Of a stretch of DNA of 38,096 nucleotides, positions 15,365 to 23,077 are shown piece after piece. The notes under the pieces are model-generated. The model was given only the letters and a program-made list of their open reading frames with translations. It was not told where the DNA came from and ran no database searches. The DNA is from Leifsonia xyli. GTDB taxonomy: Bacteria; Actinomycetota; Actinomycetes; Actinomycetales; Microbacteriaceae. The stretch is from positions 1-38,096 of the forward strand of contig QFQR01000017.1 in the NCBI GenBank assembly GCA_003243275.1, given 5' to 3'. Each line of letters begins with the position of its first letter. Positions within the stretch are counted from its first letter, which is position 1. The position numbers were made by a program, and so were the translations under genes.

Positions 15365-16847
15365 GGCTCGCGCTTCCCTTTGCGAGCTCTGCCTTCACGA
15401 CGAAGCTGTTCTTCGAAGCGTAAGGCTCGCCGGCCTTCAGACCGTTCAGGATTTCGACGATCGCGGAATCGCGGCGGCCGAGCGTGACGTCGCGGGCGGC
15501 GAACCGGTCGCCTTCGCGCACGAACACGACGTCACGGCCTTCCAGCGACTGGATCGCGTCGATGGAGACTGCGACCGGGATCGGCTGTTCGGCGGTCGCG
15601 ACAGCGCCGATCGCGAACAGGCCCGGCCGGAAGCGGCCGTCGTTCTGGATCACGGCGCGCGCGACAGCGCTCTGCGTGTCGGCGGCCCCGATCGGAGACA
15701 TGTAAGTGATCTTCGCTTCGATCGGCTCGGCGCCGTCCTCCGGGTCGATGCGGACGGACTCGCCCACCGTGACCTTGGCGAGGTCGCGGCGGTAGACCGA
15801 GAAATCGACCCAGAGCGTCGAGAGGTCGGTGACCACGAAGGCCGGCTTCTGCTCGGAGACATATTCGCCAAGCGAGGCCTGCCGCTCGGTGATGACGCCA
15901 GCCATCGGGGCGCGAAGCTCGTAAGTGGTCAGGCTCTGGTTGCTTTCGACGACGGCGAGCAGGTCGCCCTTCTTCACCTCGTCGCCGAGGCGCTTCGACA
16001 GCGTGCGCACGATGCCGGGGAAGCGCGGCGTGACCTGCACGACCGCTTCCTGGTTGGCCTGCACCACGCCATTGAGCTGCAGCTCCTCGCGAAGGACCTT
16101 GGCGCCGGCCCTGCCCAACGCGATACCCGCCGCCTTCACCTTGGCGTCGCCGAGCTCGACCACGCCTTCCGGCAGCTCCTCATCGTGTCCGCCGCCGCCG
16201 TGGCCGTGACCGTCATCCTTGGCGTCGACGGCCGCGACCTTCACGGGCGCGCCGGCGTCGGCCTTGAGCTTCGGCTTGTCGTGCCCATGTCCGTCGTCCT
16301 TGCCGCCCTCGTGACCGTGGCCGTCGTCCTTGGAGTGCTCGCCCTCCTTGCCATGACCGTGACCATCGTCCTGGGCGTGCGGCTTCTCTGGCTTGTCGTG
16401 CGCGTGGCCGTCGCCTTCCTTGTGGTCGTCGGCCGCCGCGACCTGGGTCGGCGCGCCGCCGGCGTCGGCCTTGGGCTTCGGCTTGTCGTGGCCATGGCCA
16501 TCATCCTTGCCGTGCCCGTGTCCGTCGTCCTTGCCCGACCCATGGCCGTGCCCGTCATCCTTGGAGTGCGAGCCCTCGTCGCCATGGCCGTGGCCATCAT
16601 CCTTGCCGTGGGGCTTTTCGGACTTGTCGTGGGCGTGGCCGTCGCCCTCCTTGTGCTTCTCCGACGCCGCCATCTGGTTCGGCGCTTCGGCATGGGCGTG
16701 ACCGTCGCCGCCCATCAGGCCCGAATAGAGCTCAAGCGCCTTGGTGGAGACCGCCGAAGGGCCTTCCTGATAGGCGTAGAGGCCGGTGGCGCCGATGAGG
16801 CCGCCGATGACGAGAACAGCTGCGTCGCGGGTGATGGAACGGCTCAT
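15354..16847 (-). CDS. czcB: RND periplasmic adaptor (CzcB-like) with long His-rich arm
   Basis: A 497-residue membrane-fusion protein linking CzcA to the outer-membrane channel. Residues 10-27 are a membrane anchor. Residues about 50-221 form an arm with 29 histidines in DDGHGH and DGHAH repeats. Residues about 225-490 are the adaptor core, with lipoyl-like (PGIVRTLSKRLGDEVKKGDLL, split around the hairpin) and beta-barrel (LWVDFSVYRRDLAKVTVGE) parts. The core ends with SHEH. Family members often carry short His segments, but this arm is unusually long and is built from a duplicated unit. The start overlaps the stop of the upstream small gene by 4 bases. Confidence 0.93.
   Translation of the reverse strand: MSRSITRDAAVLVIGGLIGATGLYAYQEGPSAVSTKALELYSGLMGGDGHAHAEAPNQMAASEKHKEGDGHAHDKSEKPHGKDDGHGHGDEGSHSKDDGHGHGSGKDDGHGHGKDDGHGHDKPKPKADAGGAPTQVAAADDHKEGDGHAHDKPEKPHAQDDGHGHGKEGEHSKDDGHGHEGGKDDGHGHDKPKLKADAGAPVKVAAVDAKDDGHGHGGGGHDEELPEGVVELGDAKVKAAGIALGRAGAKVLREELQLNGVVQANQEAVVQVTPRFPGIVRTLSKRLGDEVKKGDLLAVVESNQSLTTYELRAPMAGVITERQASLGEYVSEQKPAFVVTDLSTLWVDFSVYRRDLAKVTVGESVRIDPEDGAEPIEAKITYMSPIGAADTQSAVARAVIQNDGRFRPGLFAIGAVATAEQPIPVAVSIDAIQSLEGRDVVFVREGDRFAARDVTLGRRDSAIVEILNGLKAGEPYASKNSFVVKAELAKGSASHEH
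16218..16652 (-). repeat. Duplicated His-rich coding repeat in czcB
   Basis: Residues 66-142 and 143-210 are two versions of one unit: KEGDGHAHDK, EKPH, DDGHGHG, HSKDDGHGH, GKDDGHGHDKPK, KADAG, then VAA. Copy 1 has an additional GHGKDDGH step. At DNA level this is a run of GTGGCCATGG/GTGACCGTGG-like blocks that could expand or contract by slippage. Confidence 0.85.
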
Positions 16848-17245
16848 GACAGGTCTCCGGATTTGAGGACGAGGGCATTGGCCGTCGGGGCGATGCGCGC
16901 TCCGTCGGTTCGGGTGGATGGGTCAGCGTTTAGGGACTGCGCGCCGTCGGCGCGGCGCACGTAGCAAGGCGGCTTCGTCGGATAGCCCTTGAAGTTGCGC
17001 TTGCTCCACTTGTGGCCGTGGCCGAGATGGGCGTGCTCAGCGGCGTCGCTGGAGTGACCGTCGCCTTCGAAGTGGCGCACGCGGATATCGCGGATGTTGC
17101 AGCTCGGCGGCTGGCGGCCGTCATAGACCCAGGCGCCGTTGGTCCCGTTGACCGCGGCCGTGGTCGCGGCAGGCGCTGCGATGGCGGCGGTCAGCGAAGC
17201 AAGCAGAAGCGCGCCTGCGGCGCAGGCGGTGTTGATCGTGTTCAC
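16844..17245 (-). CDS. Small exported His-rich protein of the czc operon
   Basis: A 133-residue protein with a signal peptide (MNTINTACAAGALLLASLTA then AIAAPA). The mature part contains PPSCNIRDIRVRHFEGDGH, AAEHAHLGHGHKW and TKPPCYVRRADG: two cysteines around a His cluster. It overlaps both neighbours by 4 bases (ATGA), so it is translated in step with czcC and czcB. A periplasmic metal-binding helper is likely from composition and position, but no family is recognised. Confidence 0.78.
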   Translation of the reverse strand: MNTINTACAAGALLLASLTAAIAAPAATTAAVNGTNGAWVYDGRQPPSCNIRDIRVRHFEGDGHSSDAAEHAHLGHGHKWSKRNFKGYPTKPPCYVRRADGAQSLNADPSTRTDGARIAPTANALVLKSGDLS

Positions 17246-18435
17246 TGGGCTCTCCGGGACAGAACGAGGGCGGATCCCGTCAGGCCTTCGAGACTGGCGA
17301 GCGATGAGTGGAAGGAGACGAGCGCGTCGCCCTTGCGGACCTCGTCATAGGCTTCACGCGCGACCGGAATGACGTTGGCGCGGGTCAGGCGCGCCTCGTC
17401 GAACGATCCGCGGAGCGCCTCGTAGGCGTTGCCGACCAGCACGGTGAGCGCGCGCTGCGCCATGGCGCGTTCGGCGTCGGTCTTGGCCAGCATCTCGTTG
17501 GCTTCGATGATGCCGCCCTTGTTCTGGTCGAACACCGGGAGCGGCATGCTGAGCGTGGCCATCATCGCGTTGGACTTGTCCTCGCGGTAATGCCGCCAGC
17601 CGACGCCGGCGGTGATGTCCGGGACCGCCGCGGCCTTGGCGGCGGCGAACAGCGCCCGGCGCTGGGCCTTCACCGCGGTGAAACGGGTGAGCTGCGGCGT
17701 CTGCATAGCCCGCGCCATTAGCGCATCGAGCGAAGGCGGCGTGCCGATGCGCTTGAAATCGCCGCGCACGGCTGTGAAGGCCGGGGCCTTCTCGCCGATC
17801 AGAACCGAAAGCTCCCGCCGGGCCGCCTGGAAGACGGAGCGGGCTTTGGCTAGCTCGACGCGCGTCGTCTCGGTCGCGACGCGGCCGCGGGAGATCTCTG
17901 CGCTCGACGAGGCGCCGGCCTCGACGCGCTTCTGGAGAAGCGGCGTCAGCTGATCGAAGTCGGAGACCTGCTCCTCGAGCTCGGCGACGCGAGCCTGCGC
18001 GCCAAGCGTCCTGGCGAACGCCTCAGTGGTCTCGGCCAGCACCTGAAGCCGTGTCGCGGCCCGGTCCCAGCGGGCCGTATCGACCTCGGCGGCCGCGGCC
18101 GCCATCCGGGCGTCGCGCTTGCCGCCGAGTTCGAACAGCTGGCTGATCTGCAGCGTGGTCTCGGCGGCGTCGAGATTGCGCTTGAGCTTCGAACCAAAGG
18201 CGTTGTCGACCTCGAACGAAAGGTCCGGATTCGGGAAGACGCCCGCCTGGATGTTTCGTCCGGCTGCCGCGCCGATGTCCCGGTCCGCAGCTGCGAGACC
18301 CGGATTGGACGCGACGGCGCGCGACAGCGCCTGAGACAGTGTAAGCGACCGCAAAGACGGCGCGGCGTGCGTCGCCGGCGCGGGAAGCAGCGCGATCGCC
18401 ACCCCCAGCGCGAGCGCGCGGGATCTGAAAAGCAT
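17242..18435 (-). CDS. czcC: Outer-membrane efflux channel, TolC family (CzcC-like)
   Basis: A 397-residue TolC-family channel, the outer part of the three-part metal pump. A signal peptide (ALALGVAIALLPAPATHA) is followed by two repeated helical halves with the usual outer-membrane efflux features: LSQALSRAVASNPGLAAADRD at the start, IQAGVFPNPDLSFEVDN, and LARTLGAQARVAELEEQVS in the coiled part. The start is ATG 18435. Its ribosome site is weak (AGGTCAGG) and lies inside a stem that pairs with the end of the preceding small ORF, which suggests translation-dependent control. Confidence 0.9.
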   Translation of the reverse strand: MLFRSRALALGVAIALLPAPATHAAPSLRSLTLSQALSRAVASNPGLAAADRDIGAAAGRNIQAGVFPNPDLSFEVDNAFGSKLKRNLDAAETTLQISQLFELGGKRDARMAAAAAEVDTARWDRAATRLQVLAETTEAFARTLGAQARVAELEEQVSDFDQLTPLLQKRVEAGASSSAEISRGRVATETTRVELAKARSVFQAARRELSVLIGEKAPAFTAVRGDFKRIGTPPSLDALMARAMQTPQLTRFTAVKAQRRALFAAAKAAAVPDITAGVGWRHYREDKSNAMMATLSMPLPVFDQNKGGIIEANEMLAKTDAERAMAQRALTVLVGNAYEALRGSFDEARLTRANVIPVAREAYDEVRKGDALVSFHSSLASLEGLTGSALVLSRRAQ

Positions 18436-18437
18436 GA

Positions 18438-18510
18438 CCTGACCTGATGAACTGACGAGCGGGAGGGCGCGCGTTCAGACGCGCGTCGACACGAGTGCTG
18501 TCAGGTCAGG
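18438..18510 (-). promoter_or_regulatory. Nested stem-loop covering the czcC ribosome site
   Basis: CCTGACCTGA (18438-18447) and TCAGGTCAGG (18501-18510) are a perfect 10-bp inverted repeat 53 bases apart. Inside lies a perfect hairpin CGCGCGT-TCAG-ACGCGCG (18468-18485). In the leftward transcript one arm overlaps the stop codon of the small ORF ending at 18506. The other arm contains the ribosome site of the TolC-family gene and ends two bases before its ATG. A ribosome finishing the small ORF would open the stem, so coupling or attenuation is likely. Confidence 0.55.
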
Positions 18511-18883
18511 CTCGAGGAGGTCGAAGATCGATGAGGGGCTCATAGCCGTTCTCGGACGGAGCCGAAAACCAGCTGCGCTGCTCGCCGAAGGATACGAGGC
18601 TGACAGTCCCGCTCGGAGCGCGATGGGTCAATGCAGGACAGCCGTGGCAGCATTGGTCGGCGCGATCGCCGCCCTTGTCGATATCTCCGCCGTGTGGGTC
18701 GCCGGCATCGCCGGTGACCGTCAGCGAGATCGCCGAGTCGAGGCTGACGTGGGCCGCCATGCCGCGTTCGACCGAGACGCCATAGGTCATGAGCGTCAGG
18801 CACAAAGCGATCGTCAGCCGGGCGAAGAACCGCCCAACCCACGAGGAATTCGCTTTAGACCGATCGAACATGTTGCAATGCAT
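18506..18883 (-). CDS. Small leader protein at head of czc operon
   Basis: A 125-residue protein (or 121 from ATG 18871) with one membrane segment or signal (FFARLTIALCLTLMTYGVSV). An Asp/His/Gly part (GDAGDPHGGDIDKGGDRADQ) follows, then a CCHGCPALTH motif and a C-terminus ending DLRPPRA. Small proteins of this type, with a Cys/His motif, stand first in several czc operons, where CzcI in Cupriavidus is an analogue by position; homology is not established. The protein at 9728 shares its plan. Its stop codon lies in the hairpin that covers the next ribosome site. Confidence 0.62.
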   Translation of the reverse strand: MHCNMFDRSKANSSWVGRFFARLTIALCLTLMTYGVSVERGMAAHVSLDSAISLTVTGDAGDPHGGDIDKGGDRADQCCHGCPALTHRAPSGTVSLVSFGEQRSWFSAPSENGYEPLIDLRPPRA

Positions 18884-19210
18884 CAGGGTTTTTGAGGGGT
18901 GAAGTCAAGTCCGAAGAGGCCACACACCCGAGACAACCTATCGTCTCTCGAAGTCGGTGAACGGTGGCTTAAGGCTCGATCGGAAGAGGATCAGATATTG
19001 ATTTTCAGGTGTCTGGTACTCATGCGCTGACCAACATGGACAACAGTGGGTCATGCTCAGAACCACCACCGCATGACATCCGATCATACGGCTTGATAAC
19101 GAACCAGAATGTTATGCCTCAGCGTGGGGTGCCCACGATGTGTCAGGTTTCACACTGCATGCCGATTAATTGAGCACGCAAACCGGAAGTTCGCGGCGTC
19201 TGCTTAGGGT
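18884..19210. other. Upstream region of the czc operon
   Basis: No gene seen. It should hold the promoter of the leftward metal operon. A CGAGA/TCTCG pair around 18930-18955 is a weak palindrome. The right end (19180-19212) resembles a stretch beyond the other side of the insertion element (20889-20921). Confidence 0.4.
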
Positions 19211-19238
19211 CGATTGCGTTGAAGAAGTCGGTCGCTGG
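19211..19238 (+). repeat. Left terminal inverted repeat of the insertion sequence
   Basis: CGATTGCGTTGAAGAAGTCG and eight further bases match the inward-read right end at 22 of 28 positions. The outermost base could lie one or two positions further out. Confidence 0.7.
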
Positions 19239-19297
19239 TCAGCGTCACCATGTCGGCGCACGTATTGCGCTGAGGATGAGCCGAGCGCCGGAGCCTT

Positions 19298-20680
19298 TCA
19301 GGCTGCGATTGGCCTCGGCGCTGGGACCAGCTTCGCCAGTTTCCTGAGGTTTTGGGCGGTGGCGGCGAGCAGGAACTCGTCGCGAGCTCCGCATGGTCCT
19401 CGAAGCCTTAGACGGTCGAGCCGCAGGATGCGCTTCAGGTGCGCGAACAGCATCTCGACCTTCTTCCGCTCGCGCCGGGAGGCTGTGTAGGCGTCGGTCT
19501 TCGCGATGTCCCTCGCCATGTCGCGAGCGCCCTCGTGGATCGAGCGAGGGATCTTCCGGGCCGGCGTGTTAGGGCAGCACTGCGGTTTCAGCGAGCAGGC
19601 GTCGCAGTCGAACTTGCTGGCGCGGTAGCGGATCATGCCGTCGTCGTCGACGAGCGGAGCCGAGCTCCGGTAGACCCTCTGGCGGGGTCTCAGCTCCTTC
19701 CCGGCCGGGCAGGTGTAGACGTCCCGGCCATGATCATACGGGAAGTCCGAGCGACTGAACGTGCCGTCGGTCCGAGCGCTCTTGTCGAACACCGGGATGT
19801 GCGGCTCGATCCCGCGTTCATGGACCAGCCAGGCGAGCATCTCGGCCGAGCCATAGGCGCTGTCGGCGGCGAGCCGCTCGGGCCAGAGCCCGAAGCGGTC
19901 CTGGGCCCGCTCGACCATCGTCCGCGCGGCGCCGACCTCGGCCTGCCGGATTGCGCGGCTGGCCTCGACGTCGACGATGACAGCGTGGTCGAGGTCGATC
20001 AGATAGTTGGTGGCGTAGGCGAAGAAGGCGTGGCCCTTGTGCGCGCCGGTCCACTGCGCGGCGGGATCGGACCGCGACACGAACTTCGGCCGGGTCTCGC
20101 TCGCCGCGCCCCAGGCCGCGTCGTCGAGCGTGTCGAGGTACTCGCGGACGGAACGGCGGGACGCGGCCAGCTCTTCCCAGTCAACCTCCTCCGCGCCGTC
20201 GGCCGAGCGCTGACGGTTCGCGTCGGCCCGGATCAGGCTGGCGTCGACGGCGAAGCCGTCGCCGCCCACCAGCCCCTCCGCCATGCAGCGCCGGACGACC
20301 GTCTCGAACAGCTTGCGCAGCAGGTCGCTTTCGCGGAAGCGGCCGTGACGGTTCTTCGAGAAGGTCGAGTGGTCCGGCACGTCGCCGTCCAGGCCGAGCC
20401 GGCAGAACCAGCGATAGGCGAGGTTCAGATGAACCTCCTCGCACAGTCGCCGCTCAGACCGGACGCCGAAGCAGTAGCCGACCAGAAGCATCCGGATCAG
20501 CAGCTCCGGGTCGATCGAGGGGCGACCCGTCGAGCTGTAGAAGGGAGCCAGATCCCGCCGCACCTCAGACAGGTCGACGAAGCGGTCGATCGCTCTGAGC
20601 AGGTGATCTTGCGGCACGTGACGCTCGAGGGAGAACTCATAGAACAGCGCCGCCTGGTCGACCTGCCGCTCGCCCATCAT
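19298..20680 (-). CDS. IS1182-family transposase
   Basis: A 460-residue DDE transposase. The N-terminal part (HVPQDHLLRAIDRFVDLSEV and GRPSIDPELLIRMLLVGYCF) and the catalytic segments are intact: first Asp in GGDGFAVDASLIRADA, second in AADSAYGSAEMLAW, Glu in ERKKVEMLFAHLKRILRLD. A four-cysteine region (FDCDACSLKPQCC) is typical of the family. Length is normal and there is no frameshift, so the element may still move. Confidence 0.95.
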   Translation of the reverse strand: MMGERQVDQAALFYEFSLERHVPQDHLLRAIDRFVDLSEVRRDLAPFYSSTGRPSIDPELLIRMLLVGYCFGVRSERRLCEEVHLNLAYRWFCRLGLDGDVPDHSTFSKNRHGRFRESDLLRKLFETVVRRCMAEGLVGGDGFAVDASLIRADANRQRSADGAEEVDWEELAASRRSVREYLDTLDDAAWGAASETRPKFVSRSDPAAQWTGAHKGHAFFAYATNYLIDLDHAVIVDVEASRAIRQAEVGAARTMVERAQDRFGLWPERLAADSAYGSAEMLAWLVHERGIEPHIPVFDKSARTDGTFSRSDFPYDHGRDVYTCPAGKELRPRQRVYRSSAPLVDDDGMIRYRASKFDCDACSLKPQCCPNTPARKIPRSIHEGARDMARDIAKTDAYTASRRERKKVEMLFAHLKRILRLDRLRLRGPCGARDEFLLAATAQNLRKLAKLVPAPRPIAA

Positions 20681-20732
20681 CGCCGCCGCCCTCCGCCTAT
20701 AGGCCTGAGTGAATCAGCGGCGGCGCCTCGCT

Positions 20733-20760
20733 TCAACGACAGAGTTTTTCAACGGAATCG
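20733..20760 (-). repeat. Right terminal inverted repeat of the insertion sequence
   Basis: Read inward (minus strand) it begins CGATTCCGTTGAAAAACTCT and pairs with the left repeat at 19211. Its outer edge is directly followed by alcohol dehydrogenase coding sequence. Confidence 0.7.
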
Positions 20761-20871
20761 GTCATCATCAGCCACCGCACCACATCGCTCGAGGACGGGC
20801 CGGAGCTCTACAACATGTTTCGGGACAAGAAGGACGGCTGCACCAAGGTTGTGCTGAAGCCTCACGGATGA
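20761..20871 (+). pseudogene. 3' stump of a zinc-dependent alcohol dehydrogenase
   Basis: The first 36 codons after the insertion sequence read VIISHRTTSLEDGPELYNMF then RDKKDGCTKVVLKPHG and a stop. This is the conserved C-terminal end of zinc-type alcohol/formaldehyde dehydrogenases (HRxxLEDGPExYxMFRDKxDGCxKVVLKP). The catalytic and NAD-binding parts are missing from the window. The insertion sequence probably cut or carried away the gene body. Confidence 0.85.
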
Positions 20872-21124
20872 GCCAACTAAGGCATCTCAAAGCGGACAGT
20901 TTCATCGTCTGCTAGGGGTCATCAACGTCCCTCGCCCGACGCCGACAAGCGCTAGAACCAGTCACTCGGTCAGGGCCAGCAAGCGGATGCTCACACCTTC
21001 AAAATCGGGAACAATCCAGCTGCGCACACGACAGTAATTTCCAATCGGTGAGTGCTCACATCGCCATGATGAATGAGTGTCTCAGCCCCTTCGGGAGTTG
21101 TGGATTATTGAAGACCGAAGGCAC

Positions 21125-23077
21125 CTATGCGGCCACCGACGAGATCAACTCATTGCTCAGGACGATTTGGCACCACGGGCGTCCGCTTCTGCCGCGATTG
21201 ACTGCCTTGGTCGTCACCTTGATCCCCGCGACGCTGTCCTTGCCAACGGCCAGACCGGCCTCCGTGAGCTTCTCCATCAGCTTGTCCTGATCGAGAGCCT
21301 TGCGTTGCAGGTTCTCGAGCGACGTTCGGGAGCCGCCCTTCGTCATCTTGTCCGGAGGGATTTTCCTTAGTTCGTCTAGCAGCCGCGTAACGGCGCTCTC
21401 GTAGAATATCGCCTGGGTGAAATCCGCGCCGCCCCGGCTTAGCACCAAAGAGCAGGCTGCCTTCCCATCGTCAGCCAAAAGAAATTCGATGTCTTCGGCA
21501 GTCCCGTCGACGATCACTCTAGCGGCCGCACTGGAGCCGATGGCTGGAGGTACGTTCAGGCCGTATCGGCCGAGGTCGTCGAGCGTTCGAGCCCGAAGCT
21601 CATAAGCATAGAGCGGCCGCAGGGTGCCCAGAAACTTCCATGTGCGCCCATCGGTGGCGGGTTTGGGCCACTGGTTGAAGTCGTAGCTTCGCACATCCTT
21701 GAGACTCCAACGGATGCACTGCGGCTTGTCGTCGACCAAAAGGAAATCTGCCAGTGGCGCGTCATCGGCGTGAATGTCGCGCAACACGCCGCCGACCGTC
21801 AGGACACGGATCGCCTTCGCCTTGCCGTTCTTACGTTTGATCAGGTCGCAATCCGGGGTCAATATCGCGCGCACCTTGCGGCCATCTTGACCTTCTTTGC
21901 CGATGAAGAGATCGCCCATTCGATGATTGCGTCGACGCGTCGAGCGGGGTTTTTCCACGCGCACGCGATCGAACATCTTCGCGACCTGGTCGGTCGCTCC
22001 GTCGAAAGCGCCTCTAACTGTCGCGGTCGGACCGTCTATGCGGTCGATGTCATCGAACGCCTGATGGCTCCAGTCTACCTTTCTCGATATCGCGTCGTTC
22101 AGACACTCGCTGAAGAACCACTCAAGATATTCAGAGAGGTTCATGCCTTCCTGGGCGAGCCGGAAGCGGGTCAGATAAGCATAATCCTTTAGCTTCAGCG
22201 CATTGATCTCGTGCCAGACATCTTCGACCGCGGCGTCGGCGCCTTTCTTCCACTCCCGCAGCGCGAGCAGAGCCGCGCGACCGAAAGCAAACGACTGGAC
22301 GATTCCAAGGAGCGACTCCAGAGCGCGGCCCTGGATCGCGATATGATTGGTCTCCTTCGTGACCTCCTTCTTCGGCAGGAAATCGAAGCGCGCAGCGAAT
22401 ATGTCCCCGCTGTCGGCCGAGACCTCCTTTCTGAAATCCTCCATCCGATGCTCGACGTCGTGCGACGACATGAGTATCACGGCCGGCATCTCGGCGGGCG
22501 CGGTCTTGTGAACCTCGATCAGTTGCTTCAGTCGTGTGAGCGAGGCGGCGCGAGCGCTCTCTTTCTGCTCGTCGTTGGGATCTCCGTCCGACGAGAGATT
22601 GGCGTTGAGGAAGAAATCGACGAAAATCAGCTGGGCGCGCCGCGCCGCGTCGTCCATTTCGCTCTCATGCGAACCGCACAGGATGATCTCCAGCGTGGGA
22701 TCGCATTTGCGCAGCAGGGCGAGGATCGGCTGAACGTAGGTAAGGTTGTTCGCTTTCTTGGACTTGAATGCGCCCCCCGGATCGAACCGGTCCTCGCCCG
22801 TGGCGACATAGGCCGCGAACAATCGCGCGAACCCGTGCTGTAACGCTTCGGCTGCGTACTCGCTGGCGCTCAGCGCTTCCAAGGCGGCGTCAATTTCCGG
22901 CTGGGAGATGGTGACGCCGGTTGCGAGTTCGCCTGCCGTCAGCTGGCCGAACAGGTCGAGCGCCGCGCCCATATGTTCGTCGGGCACCGTCGGCGGATCG
23001 AAAGCGTCGTCCAGCAGAGCGACGCAGGTGATCTCGCTCGTCTTGAAAGCGTCGATGACGCGCCGTTCCTCAATCAT
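21125..23077 (-). CDS. Receiver-like protein coupled to the dual-ATPase protein
   Basis: A 650-residue protein I cannot place in a named family. Residues 15-240 have the order of a response-regulator receiver: acidic pair D23-D24 in VALLDDAFD, candidate phospho-acceptor D154 in IFVDFF, S204-S205 in VILMSSH and K236-K237 in FLPKKEV. The distance from the acidic pair to D154 is about 130 residues, far more than the usual 40-45, so the fold would carry a large insertion. The rest (about 250-650) is mixed helix and strand with RAILTPDCDL at 403-412 and no output domain that I recognise. Its start overlaps the stop of the kinase-like gene by 4 bases (ATGA); an earlier in-frame ATG is inside that gene. 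Partner of the upstream protein by position; role unknown. Confidence 0.75.
   Translation of the reverse strand: MIEERRVIDAFKTSEITCVALLDDAFDPPTVPDEHMGAALDLFGQLTAGELATGVTISQPEIDAALEALSASEYAAEALQHGFARLFAAYVATGEDRFDPGGAFKSKKANNLTYVQPILALLRKCDPTLEIILCGSHESEMDDAARRAQLIFVDFFLNANLSSDGDPNDEQKESARAASLTRLKQLIEVHKTAPAEMPAVILMSSHDVEHRMEDFRKEVSADSGDIFAARFDFLPKKEVTKETNHIAIQGRALESLLGIVQSFAFGRAALLALREWKKGADAAVEDVWHEINALKLKDYAYLTRFRLAQEGMNLSEYLEWFFSECLNDAISRKVDWSHQAFDDIDRIDGPTATVRGAFDGATDQVAKMFDRVRVEKPRSTRRRNHRMGDLFIGKEGQDGRKVRAILTPDCDLIKRKNGKAKAIRVLTVGGVLRDIHADDAPLADFLLVDDKPQCIRWSLKDVRSYDFNQWPKPATDGRTWKFLGTLRPLYAYELRARTLDDLGRYGLNVPPAIGSSAAARVIVDGTAEDIEFLLADDGKAACSLVLSRGGADFTQAIFYESAVTRLLDELRKIPPDKMTKGGSRTSLENLQRKALDQDKLMEKLTEAGLAVGKDSVAGIKVTTKAVNRGRSGRPWCQIVLSNELISSVAA

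Larger units (their letters stand above)
19211..20760 (-). mobile_element. IS1182-family insertion sequence, complete
   Basis: About 1550 bp holding one full-length transposase and bounded by inverted repeats. The left end begins CGATTGCGTTGAAGAAGTC and the right end, read inward, CGATTCCGTTGAAAAACTC; 22 of 28 positions match. No clear target duplication is visible. The right end interrupts an alcohol dehydrogenase stump, while the left flank does not continue that gene, so the site was rearranged after or during insertion. Confidence 0.85.

Noticed and set aside
12707..15487. A 926-codon open frame on the plus strand
   Set aside because: It is antisense to the czcA-like gene; its Arg/Asp/His-rich composition is what GC-rich coding DNA gives in the opposite frame.
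16180..16690. Regular short repeats that might look like a CRISPR array
   Set aside because: They encode DDGHGH repeats in frame within czcB; spacers are not unique and spacing is irregular.
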